From NCBI GenBank assembly GCA_037132075.1, contig JBAXPV010000040.1, positions 1-35,554 on the forward strand: a stretch of DNA of 35,554 bases, written 5' to 3'. Shown one piece after another: positions 15,176 through 23,110 of this stretch. Every line of letters begins with the position of its first letter. The stretch's first letter is position 1. The position numbers and the translations under genes were made by a program. This DNA is from JBAXPV01 sp037132075 (GTDB lineage Bacteria > Bacteroidota > Bacteroidia > Bacteroidales > CAIXZF01). The notes beneath the pieces are model-generated. The model saw nothing but the letters and a program-made list of their open reading frames with translations. It did not search any database and was not told the DNA's origin.

Positions 15176-17035
15176 ATGAAGAAAGTTTACTTTTTGTTTT
15201 TCGTGTTGGTTCTGGCCGCTATTCAGCTAAAAGCACAAACCACGTTGTATTCCAATGGTTTTGAAACCTATACTGTAGGTGGAAAAATCGCTCAACAGGC
15301 AGGAGCACCCTGGACTACCTGGTCAAATGCTCCGGGAGGCGCAGAGGATGCCGCCATTTCCTCAACACAGGCCTACAACTCAACGAAGTCAATTTATGTA
15401 GTCAATGCCAATGACCTTGTGCTTAAACTGGGTGGCAAAATTACAGGACGTTATGCCTTCAGCTGGCGCATGTATGTTGAGTCAGGAAAGTGTGGTTATT
15501 TTAATATGCTCAATAGCTTTGCTTCGACCAACAGCATTTGGGCTTTACAGGCTTATATTTACAATGACTCAATTTATATGGATGCCGGTGGTGCTGCTGT
15601 TGTCAAAACGACTTTTACTGCAAATTCATGGCATTATTTTAAGGTTATCGTTGACCTCGACGATGATTTCGCTACAGTTTATATGGACAGCGTTGAATCT
15701 GTCAGTTATAAATGGAGCTCAGGAACCGGCGGAAACGGGACTTTATTGAAAATGGATGCCGTTAATTTCTATGGCTGGAATGGTGCAAGCGCACCTTCTC
15801 CAACAACCTATACCACTTCAGGTTATTTTGTCGACGATGTAAAATTAGATTCTATTTCTGCACCCCAGGCACCATCAAATCTGACTGCCATCTATACGAA
15901 TCCAGATATCGCTGTTGCCTGGACCGCCCCGACAACTCCGCCAGATCATTATAAATTGAGCCGTAACGGGAAAGTCATTCTTTCCACTACTGCACTGAGT
16001 TTTACTGACCTTGCACCATGGGCGAATACTTACATTTATGCCGTTAGGGCAGCTTACGCTGGCGAGGGATATTCCCATAGTTCAAATCCTGACACAGCTA
16101 CAGTTCCCGGTGGTGTTGAACGTAACCTCGTCCTATTTGAAGGAGGTACAGGAACCTGGTGTACCTATTGTCCTGGTGCTGCCATGGGTTTGCGCGACCT
16201 GATCGAAGTCAATAATAAAAAAGCCGTTGCCATTGAATATCATTCAGGCGCTGCATCAGGCGATATTTATGAAATCCCGGTAGCAGTGGAACGTATCAAC
16301 TTCTACGGCATTACCGGCTTCCCTACTGAAATTGCTGACGGTGTTCTTTATGCTGTGGGCGGCAGCGCAACAGCTACCCAATACCCAACATACCTGGGCA
16401 TGTATAATGAAAGAACTTCAACACCCTCTTTCCATAATATCAGCTGTTCAATCGTTCCTGTTTCTTTTGAAAATTATCAGGCAACCATCACCATCACCGA
16501 ATCGTTTAAAGCTTTTGCAAACGGCTTGAAACTGCAAGCAGCACTCACCGAGTCAAACATCCCCGAAGTATGGCAAAACCAAACCGAGTTGGATTATGTT
16601 TGTCGTGGCATGTATCCTGATGAATTGGGCACTAACCTTGATTTTTCTACCACAAACACACAGTCTGTTACACTGAATTTTTCAACAACAGGCTTTGTTA
16701 AAAATAATTGTGAGTTTGTTGTCTTTGTGCAGCACACCAATACAAAACTCGTTACTCAGACTTTAAAAGTCGACATCTCCAGTATTGTAGGAATGGAAGA
16801 GCTTCAAGGTCAGAAACTCAGTATCTATCCTAATCCTGCCAGCGATTATGTCCAGGTTTTAAGCAACGGTAAAGGAGACCTCAATATTTATGACATGACA
16901 GGCAAATTGGTTTTGTCTTCCAAAATCAACAGTCCAACTGAAGTTATTGATATTTCAAAACTGAGTAAAGGAATCTATATCCTCAGAACAATAAATGGAG
17001 ACAAGGTTTTTACTGAAAAACTTGTTGTTGAATAA
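15176..17035 (+). CDS. T9SS-sorted secreted protein with CxxC Omp28/thioredoxin-like domain
   Basis: The 619-residue product has a signal peptide (to KAQ), a LamG/concanavalin-like beta-sandwich (about 25-225), a fibronectin-III-like segment (about 230-310), and a thioredoxin-like domain with GTWCTYCPGA (Cys329 and Cys332) similar to Omp28-family proteins. It ends in a T9SS type A sorting domain (YPNPASDYV, NIYDMTGKLV, LSKGIYILR). It should be exported through the outer membrane by type IX secretion and anchored or released outside. The CxxC suggests disulfide exchange or structural redox activity, but no partner is visible. A clear intrinsic terminator follows at 17056. Confidence 0.87.
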   Translation: MKKVYFLFFVLVLAAIQLKAQTTLYSNGFETYTVGGKIAQQAGAPWTTWSNAPGGAEDAAISSTQAYNSTKSIYVVNANDLVLKLGGKITGRYAFSWRMYVESGKCGYFNMLNSFASTNSIWALQAYIYNDSIYMDAGGAAVVKTTFTANSWHYFKVIVDLDDDFATVYMDSVESVSYKWSSGTGGNGTLLKMDAVNFYGWNGASAPSPTTYTTSGYFVDDVKLDSISAPQAPSNLTAIYTNPDIAVAWTAPTTPPDHYKLSRNGKVILSTTALSFTDLAPWANTYIYAVRAAYAGEGYSHSSNPDTATVPGGVERNLVLFEGGTGTWCTYCPGAAMGLRDLIEVNNKKAVAIEYHSGAASGDIYEIPVAVERINFYGITGFPTEIADGVLYAVGGSATATQYPTYLGMYNERTSTPSFHNISCSIVPVSFENYQATITITESFKAFANGLKLQAALTESNIPEVWQNQTELDYVCRGMYPDELGTNLDFSTTNTQSVTLNFSTTGFVKNNCEFVVFVQHTNTKLVTQTLKVDISSIVGMEELQGQKLSIYPNPASDYVQVLSNGKGDLNIYDMTGKLVLSSKINSPTEVIDISKLSKGIYILRTINGDKVFTEKLVVE

Positions 17036-17055
17036 TCAAACAAGCAATTATTTAA

Positions 17056-17088
17056 AAAGGCACTCTTTTGTGGGTGCCTTTTTTTTTA
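17056..17088 (+). terminator. Rho-independent terminator
   Basis: AAAGGCAC (17056-17063) pairs perfectly with GTGCCTTT (17074-17081) around a ten-base loop and is followed by a T-run to 17087. It ends the T9SS/CxxC transcript 20 bases after the stop codon. The rest of the 237-base gap to 17273 shows only AT-rich sequence with a weak -7-like TAAGTTTA at 17234. Confidence 0.85.
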
Positions 17089-17272
17089 TCTTTAAAATCA
17101 ACTTTTTGTAAAAGAAAGTGTCTAACAAAAGTTGAACTTTTGAAAAATTGTGTTGAAATTGAAAATTATCAATCTGCAAATACCTAAAGCATTGATTAAT
17201 AGGTGCTTGCGAAAACAGCTTATACGATTCACTTAAGTTTAGAACTACGAATAAAACATATACAATAGATTC

Positions 17273-17881
17273 ATGGGAAAACACTTGGGAAATACACAGA
17301 TTAACGGTATGATTATTATTGTCCTACTGATAGTTGGCTGTACAAAAAAAGTGATTCAGCCCATTGAAAAAGGAGGCATAACTACACAACAAAACCATTT
17401 GTGGCAGCCCATTGATCCTTCAGATATCCCTGTTTCAAAGAAACAGAAAATGCCGATTCCAAGCGAATTCAGGACTTATTTCCTCAATACGAAACTTATG
17501 AGGCAATCTCTTTCGAATACCATGTTTATCTCCAAAGGCGAGAAAAATGAAACTCCGATTATTGAACTCCCTTCTCCTGAGGGTGTTATGATGAAATACA
17601 AGCTCACAGAAACTGCAACCGTGGACAAAGCACTGCTCGAGAAATATCCTCAACTTCTTACCTACAGCGGAAAAGGTGTCGACGATGCCTCCTCGACAGC
17701 CAGGCTCGATTTTATGCCTGGTGGATTTCATGCCTATATTTTGTCTACCAAAGGCTCTGTGATCATTCGTCCTTGTGCAGAAGGAGATACCATTCATTAT
17801 TATGTCTACTACAAACAGTTTTCAGGAGAAGTGAAAAAGCCTTTTGAAGTCAGCCCAGATACGATACCACAAAGAAAATAA
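17273..17881 (+). CDS. Lipoprotein resembling a metalloprotease pro-domain
   Basis: The 202-residue protein begins with a lipoprotein signal ending in LIVGC (Cys23), or Cys11 if translation starts at the internal ATG at 17309. Its body resembles the N-terminal pro-domain of the next gene: YSGKGVDDASSTARLDFMP aligns with YSGRGIEDPSASLRCDITP, GGFHAYILSTKGSVII with FGFHAMMISTGGTVFV, and YYVYYKQF with YVVYWKKD. It has no metallopeptidase domain. The gene ends 21 bases before the protease gene, so the two are probably co-transcribed. A role as membrane-anchored inhibitor, folding aid or immunity-like partner for the protease is my inference. I know no named family for it. Confidence 0.75.
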   Translation: MGKHLGNTQINGMIIIVLLIVGCTKKVIQPIEKGGITTQQNHLWQPIDPSDIPVSKKQKMPIPSEFRTYFLNTKLMRQSLSNTMFISKGEKNETPIIELPSPEGVMMKYKLTETATVDKALLEKYPQLLTYSGKGVDDASSTARLDFMPGGFHAYILSTKGSVIIRPCAEGDTIHYYVYYKQFSGEVKKPFEVSPDTIPQRK

Positions 17882-17902
17882 ACCATTTAACAAAGCAGAT
17901 CC

Positions 17903-20143
17903 ATGAGAAAACCATTACTTTTTGTTTTATTAAGTTTCCTGACAATCTCCTTCCTTGGAGTATTTGCACAGACTAATTCAAATCCCTGGCAAAAAATTAG
18001 TGCAAGTAGTGCTGAATTCAGGAAAAAGGCAGACCCATGGGCCCGCACATACCTGGCTTATCATTTGTCAATTTCTGAAATGCAAGGACTTTTAAAGCAA
18101 GCGTCGATGCAAGGATTGGTATCAAAGAATGCATCATTGGTATTTTATCTTCCCATGCCAAACGGTGGGTTTTCTTCATTTTTCCTGACAGAATCACCGG
18201 TGATGGAAAAGGGATTATCAAGTGCATTTCCTCAGATAAAAACCTATTCGGGAAGAGGTATTGAAGATCCCAGCGCCAGCCTGCGATGCGATATTACTCC
18301 ATTTGGATTTCATGCGATGATGATCTCAACAGGCGGTACGGTCTTCGTAGATCCTGTGGATCTGAACACTTCATCCGATTATGTCGTCTATTGGAAAAAG
18401 GATGCTTTACACCAGGGCTTTGGCCAGGTATGCCTGGTTGAAGAAAATGAGGAAATACCTGCTTTTAAGTCACCTGCTTCTGTCAATGACGTATCGATTG
18501 GAGGACTTGTTCGGAATTATCGCTTAGCCCTTGCCTGTACCGGGGAATATGCTGCCTATTTTGGAGGAACAATGATTGGTGCCTTGTCAGGGATGGTCAC
18601 CACGATGAATCGTGTCAATGGCGTTTATGAGCGTGAATTAGGCATTCATATGACCATGGTCGACAATGACACCTTGTTGATATTTACCAACGCGGTTACC
18701 GATGGATTCTCTAACACCAACGGCTCGACTTTATTGGGGCAGAATCAGACCAAGTGTACCAGCCTGATTGGGGCGGCAAATTATGACATCGGGCATGTCT
18801 TTAGCACAGGCGGTGGTGGTATTGCGGGTTTGGGCGTCGTTTGTACCGACAACCAAAAAGCCAGGGGCGTTACGGGCTCAACAGATCCGATAGGAGATGC
18901 TTATGATATTGATTATGTGGCTCATGAAATGGGGCATCAGTTTGGCGCCAACCATACTTTTAATTCCACAGTCGGATCTTGTAGTGGAAACAGATCCTCC
19001 ATCGCGGCCTACGAGCCCGGAAGCGCCAGTACCATCATGGGATATGCCGGTATTTGCGGTAACCAGGATTTACAACCCCATTCAGATGATTATTTTCATA
19101 CCAAGAGTTTTGATGAGATCACTACTTACATCCAGAATGATGCCGGAAACAGCTGTCCTGTTATCGACACAACCTCAAATCATGCACCTGTAATTACAGA
19201 AATTCCTGCCAATTTCATCATTCCTAAAAGCACCCCATTCAGGCTTACTGCCGCAGCAACTGATCCTGAAGGAGATTCTCTGACCTATTGCTGGGAGGAA
19301 TTCGACCGGGGTAATGCAGCAAACTGGAATGCCCCAGTTGGCAATGTGCCCATATTCAGGTCTTTCAATCCAAAACACACAGGTACGCGCTTGTTTCCCA
19401 AGCTTGAAAACATATTGACGAATACGGTCACAATTGGTGAAATCATGGCTTCTTATGCACGTGTCCTCAACTTCCGCTGTGTAGTAAGGGATAACGTCAA
19501 CGACGGTGCAGGAGTTATTTATAACTCAAGCCCGGTGCAGGTTACAATATCAGCTGCCGCAGGGCCCTTTGCCGTATTATCCCCCGACACTGCTGGCATT
19601 TCATGGTTACAGGGTGCCGTAGATACTGTAACATGGGCTGTTAGCGGAAGCGATACGATGCCTGTAAACACTCCTTTAGTAAATGTGCTGTTGTCACTGG
19701 ATGGTGGTTATACTTTCCCCATCGTCCTGGGAACTGCTGTACCAAATAATGGCGCTTACAGTTTTGTCGTGCCTTCTGTTTATACAACCCAGGCAAGGGT
19801 AATGGTAGAAGGAGCCGGGAATATCTTTTTCGACATCAACAACCATGATTTCAGGATATGGAATGGCTTAGGAATTGCATCGCTTTCAAGCCATGGGAAT
19901 CTGAGTCTTAACCCAAATCCCAGTAATGGCATGGTTCATCTAACTCTCGAAAATACCGACAAGGGTGACCAGCAGATCAGTGTATTCGACCTTAGTGGTT
20001 CACTGTTGTTAAGCAGTCACAAAATTAAAGGAAGCAGGATTTTTCAGGATGACCTGGATCTTAGTAGCCTGGCAGCCGGTGTTTATTTTGTGCAGGTCCA
20101 GGGAAATGAAAACAGATCTGTACAAAAAATCATCAAACAATAG
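17903..20143 (+). CDS. Secreted reprolysin-like (M12B) zinc metalloprotease with T9SS sorting domain
   Basis: Domain order in the 746 residues: signal peptide (to FAQ), pro-domain (about 30-190), and metalloprotease domain (about 205-420) with HEMGHQFGANH (His341, Glu342, His345, His351) and the Met-turn IMGYAGIC. Then come an Ig/cadherin-like region (HAPVITEIPANF..., about 430-550), a further beta domain, and a T9SS type A sorting domain (LNPNPSNGMV, VFDLSGSLL, LAAGVYFVQV). It should be exported by type IX secretion and cleave extracellular proteins. It lies directly downstream of a lipoprotein homologous to its own pro-domain. A Cys in the pro-domain (LRCDIT) might act as a cysteine switch; that is a guess. 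Confidence 0.92.
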   Translation: MRKPLLFVLLSFLTISFLGVFAQTNSNPWQKISASSAEFRKKADPWARTYLAYHLSISEMQGLLKQASMQGLVSKNASLVFYLPMPNGGFSSFFLTESPVMEKGLSSAFPQIKTYSGRGIEDPSASLRCDITPFGFHAMMISTGGTVFVDPVDLNTSSDYVVYWKKDALHQGFGQVCLVEENEEIPAFKSPASVNDVSIGGLVRNYRLALACTGEYAAYFGGTMIGALSGMVTTMNRVNGVYERELGIHMTMVDNDTLLIFTNAVTDGFSNTNGSTLLGQNQTKCTSLIGAANYDIGHVFSTGGGGIAGLGVVCTDNQKARGVTGSTDPIGDAYDIDYVAHEMGHQFGANHTFNSTVGSCSGNRSSIAAYEPGSASTIMGYAGICGNQDLQPHSDDYFHTKSFDEITTYIQNDAGNSCPVIDTTSNHAPVITEIPANFIIPKSTPFRLTAAATDPEGDSLTYCWEEFDRGNAANWNAPVGNVPIFRSFNPKHTGTRLFPKLENILTNTVTIGEIMASYARVLNFRCVVRDNVNDGAGVIYNSSPVQVTISAAAGPFAVLSPDTAGISWLQGAVDTVTWAVSGSDTMPVNTPLVNVLLSLDGGYTFPIVLGTAVPNNGAYSFVVPSVYTTQARVMVEGAGNIFFDINNHDFRIWNGLGIASLSSHGNLSLNPNPSNGMVHLTLENTDKGDQQISVFDLSGSLLLSSHKIKGSRIFQDDLDLSSLAAGVYFVQVQGNENRSVQKIIKQ

Positions 20144-20159
20144 CGTAACCTACCAGGCC

Positions 20160-21098
20160 TTATTCTATAGACAACTCACCTGTATGCTTGATCCTGTCGA
20201 GCCCAATGTCATTCATGGCTTTGGGATCACCCAGGGGTTCGAGATGTGTCATGATTGTTGACGGACCAATAAAGAGGGCCGTCAGATCCGATTCAATTTC
20301 TTCCACAAGGTCATGTCCTTGTTTTATTGACCATTCAGATGGAACGAGCACATGCAACGAAATAAAGATTCGTTGCCCGGCCTGCCGTGTCATCAGGGAA
20401 TGATAACAGATGCCTTTTTTCTCATATTCAGTGAGTTTCTCGCGGATTTTCTCCCGTTCAGCCAAAGGAATAGCAGTATCCAGGAGGCCATCAGTAGATT
20501 TTTTTAACAGTACAAATCCAAAATAAACAATATTGGCTGCTACAAGGATAGCCACAATCGGGTCAAGGATCAGAATGCCGGTAAGTTTAACAAGTCCGAT
20601 ACCACCAAGAACACCCGCAGAAGTCCAGACATCTGTCATCAGGTGCTTCCCGTCTGCCTCCAGAGTAATTGAATTCCGCTTGGCCCCGGTTCTGAGTAAA
20701 ACAATAGCAACGACAAGGTTGATCAGCGAAGCTAATACTGAAATTAACAATCCTAAACTCAAATTCTCAAGAGGCATAGGATGTAACAAGCGCGGAATTG
20801 CTGTCCAGACAATACTAAAAGCTGCAACGGTAATCAGACCACCTTCAATGGCACTGGAGAAATACTCAGCCTTGGAATGACCAAAGGCGTGTTCTTCATC
20901 AGCCGGCTTTTCTGCGATATGCAACATAATAAGCGCAACGACAGCCGCAACGAGATTAACGCATGACTCCATGGCATCAGACAACAATCCGATTGAATCT
21001 GTCATTTGCCATGCCAGCGTTTTCAAGCCGATGGTTGCAACCGCCGCAGCAATTGATAGATAAATGAATTTCTTAAGTGAAGGCGCTACCGTTGACAT
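20160..21098 (-). CDS. Cation diffusion facilitator transporter
   Basis: The protein has six hydrophobic segments in its first 210 residues and a C-terminal cytosolic ferredoxin-like domain. The metal-site helices are recognisable: SDAMESCVN in TM2 and HLMTDVW (His and Asp four apart) in TM5. In many Zn exporters the TM2 motif has a second Asp or His seven residues on; here that position is Asn and an intermediate Glu is present, so the metal may not be zinc. CDF proteins export divalent metals by proton antiport across the inner membrane. The frame extends to a GTG at 21113, but the ATG at 21098 is the better start. It is divergent from the RNA helicase gene. Confidence 0.9.
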   Translation of the reverse strand: MSTVAPSLKKFIYLSIAAAVATIGLKTLAWQMTDSIGLLSDAMESCVNLVAAVVALIMLHIAEKPADEEHAFGHSKAEYFSSAIEGGLITVAAFSIVWTAIPRLLHPMPLENLSLGLLISVLASLINLVVAIVLLRTGAKRNSITLEADGKHLMTDVWTSAGVLGGIGLVKLTGILILDPIVAILVAANIVYFGFVLLKKSTDGLLDTAIPLAEREKIREKLTEYEKKGICYHSLMTRQAGQRIFISLHVLVPSEWSIKQGHDLVEEIESDLTALFIGPSTIMTHLEPLGDPKAMNDIGLDRIKHTGELSIE

Positions 21099-21142
21099 TG
21101 GCGTATTTTTCACAAATTTAGTGATTTTAAGTTGCGCCCGAC

Positions 21143-21176
21143 TTTGTCAGGGGAATGATGCATTGTTGTATATTTG
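21143..21176 (+). promoter_or_regulatory. Putative promoter for the DEAD-box helicase gene
   Basis: TTTG (21143-21146), a 22-base spacer, and TATATTTG (21169-21176) fit the Bacteroidota consensus, with the spacer at the long end of the range. Transcription would start near 21183, leaving almost no leader before the ATG at 21189. Confidence 0.5.
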
Positions 21177-21188
21177 TTATTTAGTATA

Positions 21189-22469
21189 ATGGATCAACCT
21201 ATTCAACCACCCGAATTTAGCTTTCACGATTTTCACTTCGACACCTCATTGGAAGAAGGCATAGATGCGCTGGGTTACAGCACCCCAACACCAGTCCAAT
21301 TCCAGTCGATCCCAATACTTTTGGAAGGCCACGACCTGATCGCTTCTGCACAGACAGGAACTGGAAAAACGGCCGCGTTTCTTCTACCCGTAATTCAGAA
21401 AATCATCGCCAGGCCCAGCCCTGGAAAGATCCGTGCTTTGATTATCGTCCCTACCAGGGAGTTAGCCATCCAGATCGACAGGATCATGGAAGGATTGTCG
21501 TATTTTACGCCCGTTAGCTCTATTGCTGTGTATGGAGGCAGCGATGGAAATGCTTTTGCACGTGAACAAATCGCCCTCACCCAGGGAGCTGATATGGTGA
21601 TCTGTACGCCGGGCCGACTGATTGCACATCTCATGATGGGTTATGTGAAATTCGACGGCCTGGAGTTCCTGGTACTCGATGAGGCTGACCGGATGCTGGA
21701 TATGGGATTTTATGAGGATATCATGGGGATCATTGATCAGTTGCCGTCAGAAAGGCAAACCATGTTGTTTTCAGCAACGATGCCTCATAAAATAAAGGTA
21801 TTGACCAAAAAGATTCAACGACATCCCAAAGAAGTCTCTATTATGATGTCGAAACCTGCTGAGAAAGTACTTCAGGTGGCTTATGTCGTTTATGAGAACC
21901 AGAAAGTCCCGCTATTAAAGCACCTTATTCATAGCAAAGAGTTAAGAAGTATCCTTATCTTTTGTTCCACAAAACAGATGACCAAAGACCTGGCAGCAGC
22001 CTTAAAAAGAGCGGGCCTACAAGTCGACGAAATTCATTCAGATCTCGAACAAAGCCAGCGCGAAATCGTCTTCAGGAAGTTTAAAAACAAACTAACACCG
22101 GTTTTAGTTGCCACTGATGTGATGGCACGAGGGATCGACATTGAAGACATTGACCTTATTGTAAATTACGATGTACCTCACGATGGTGAAAGCTATATCC
22201 ACCGTATCGGCCGCACAGCCAGGGCGCAGTCTGATGGCGTTGCCATCACACTCATCAACGAAAAGGACCAGGCCAAGTTTGCTGCAATTGAAGAACTTCT
22301 GCAAAAGACCGTTCACAAGGCAGTGGTGCCTGAAAACTTTGGCCAGACTCCTGCTTATGAACCAATGAAAAAAGGGAGAGGCGGTGATAATAGAGGGAGA
22401 AAAGGAACTGGGGGAAAAGGAAGAGCAGGGGATAGAGGACGAAAAGGTGAAGGGGGAAGGGCGAGATAA
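21189..22469 (+). CDS. DEAD-box ATP-dependent RNA helicase (RhlE-like)
   Basis: The 426 residues carry the full set of DEAD-box motifs: Q-motif region (STPTPVQFQSIP), AQTGTGKT (motif I), PTRELA (Ia), TPGR (Ib), DEAD (II), SAT (III), VATDVMARGID (V) and HRIGRTAR (VI). The C-terminal 50 residues are Gly/Arg/Lys-rich, typical of RNA-binding tails in RhlE-type helicases. The enzyme unwinds short RNA duplexes with ATP, probably in ribosome assembly or RNA decay and often in cold adaptation. The ATG at 21189 is chosen over an upstream TTG at 21174, which precedes the conserved N-terminus by only five codons. Confidence 0.95.
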   Translation: MDQPIQPPEFSFHDFHFDTSLEEGIDALGYSTPTPVQFQSIPILLEGHDLIASAQTGTGKTAAFLLPVIQKIIARPSPGKIRALIIVPTRELAIQIDRIMEGLSYFTPVSSIAVYGGSDGNAFAREQIALTQGADMVICTPGRLIAHLMMGYVKFDGLEFLVLDEADRMLDMGFYEDIMGIIDQLPSERQTMLFSATMPHKIKVLTKKIQRHPKEVSIMMSKPAEKVLQVAYVVYENQKVPLLKHLIHSKELRSILIFCSTKQMTKDLAAALKRAGLQVDEIHSDLEQSQREIVFRKFKNKLTPVLVATDVMARGIDIEDIDLIVNYDVPHDGESYIHRIGRTARAQSDGVAITLINEKDQAKFAAIEELLQKTVHKAVVPENFGQTPAYEPMKKGRGGDNRGRKGTGGKGRAGDRGRKGEGGRAR

Positions 22470-22517
22470 AATTTAATCAATCTGGCATTCTCTCATTCCT
22501 TCAACATTATATGTATT

Positions 22518-23078
22518 TTATTTCTTGTTCCTATCCTGAGGTTTTGACAAAGCTGCTAAAATTTTCCTGCCACGTCCGCGCAATGAAACCGGGCATTCTT
22601 CCATGGCGAACTCCAGAACATCAATGAGTTCACGCTTAAGATCCGGTTCCTGATTACAGAATTTCTTTATCACCTCTGCCGCATAGATTCGGGTTGCAGG
22701 TTTTACCTTCGAGTCGGCAAGCCAGTCGAAACACTGGCTGATCAATGAACCCGGCTCTTCCAGTATATTCAGGTCAATCTTTTGTGCCAGAACTTGCAAA
22801 TAATTCCGCCTTATTCCCTCCGTTTTAGACTCCAGGATGTTAGTTATGATTTCTTCCAGATAAGGAATCATTACATCTGGTTTTTCGAGGCAATAGATCT
22901 GTATGGCCCTTGCAGCACGCATCCCGGCAGGGTAGGGCTGATTAAAACTCATCTGCACCAATGACCCAAAGAGTTCCGGATTCTTGTCGACAGCATCACA
23001 GATTAAATCGGCGATAACGCGGCTGCTGTCGGTATTCAGCAACTTCAAAAGTTCGTTTTCTTTGAGTGATTCAGGCAT
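22518..23078 (-). CDS. HEAT-repeat-like protein of unknown function
   Basis: The 186-residue protein (from the ATG at 23078; a GTG at 23084 is also possible) is all-helical with repeated amphipathic pairs, for example AGMRAARAIQIYCLEKPDVMIPYLEEI and ATRIYAAEVIKKFCNQEPDLKRELIDVL, like HEAT or ARM repeats. There is no signal peptide or membrane segment. It follows penicillin-binding protein 1A after about 30 bases on the same strand and is probably co-transcribed with it. HEAT repeats bind proteins, but no partner is evident. I do not recognise a named family. Confidence 0.75.
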   Translation of the reverse strand: MPESLKENELLKLLNTDSSRVIADLICDAVDKNPELFGSLVQMSFNQPYPAGMRAARAIQIYCLEKPDVMIPYLEEIITNILESKTEGIRRNYLQVLAQKIDLNILEEPGSLISQCFDWLADSKVKPATRIYAAEVIKKFCNQEPDLKRELIDVLEFAMEECPVSLRGRGRKILAALSKPQDRNKK

Positions 23079-23110
23079 ATTCACTGTAAGCAGCTTTTTC
23101 GTAAAAATAT

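Noticed and set aside
22470..22517. Terminator between the convergent helicase and HEAT-like genes
   Set aside because: The gap is AT-rich but I could find no stable stem followed by a T-run.
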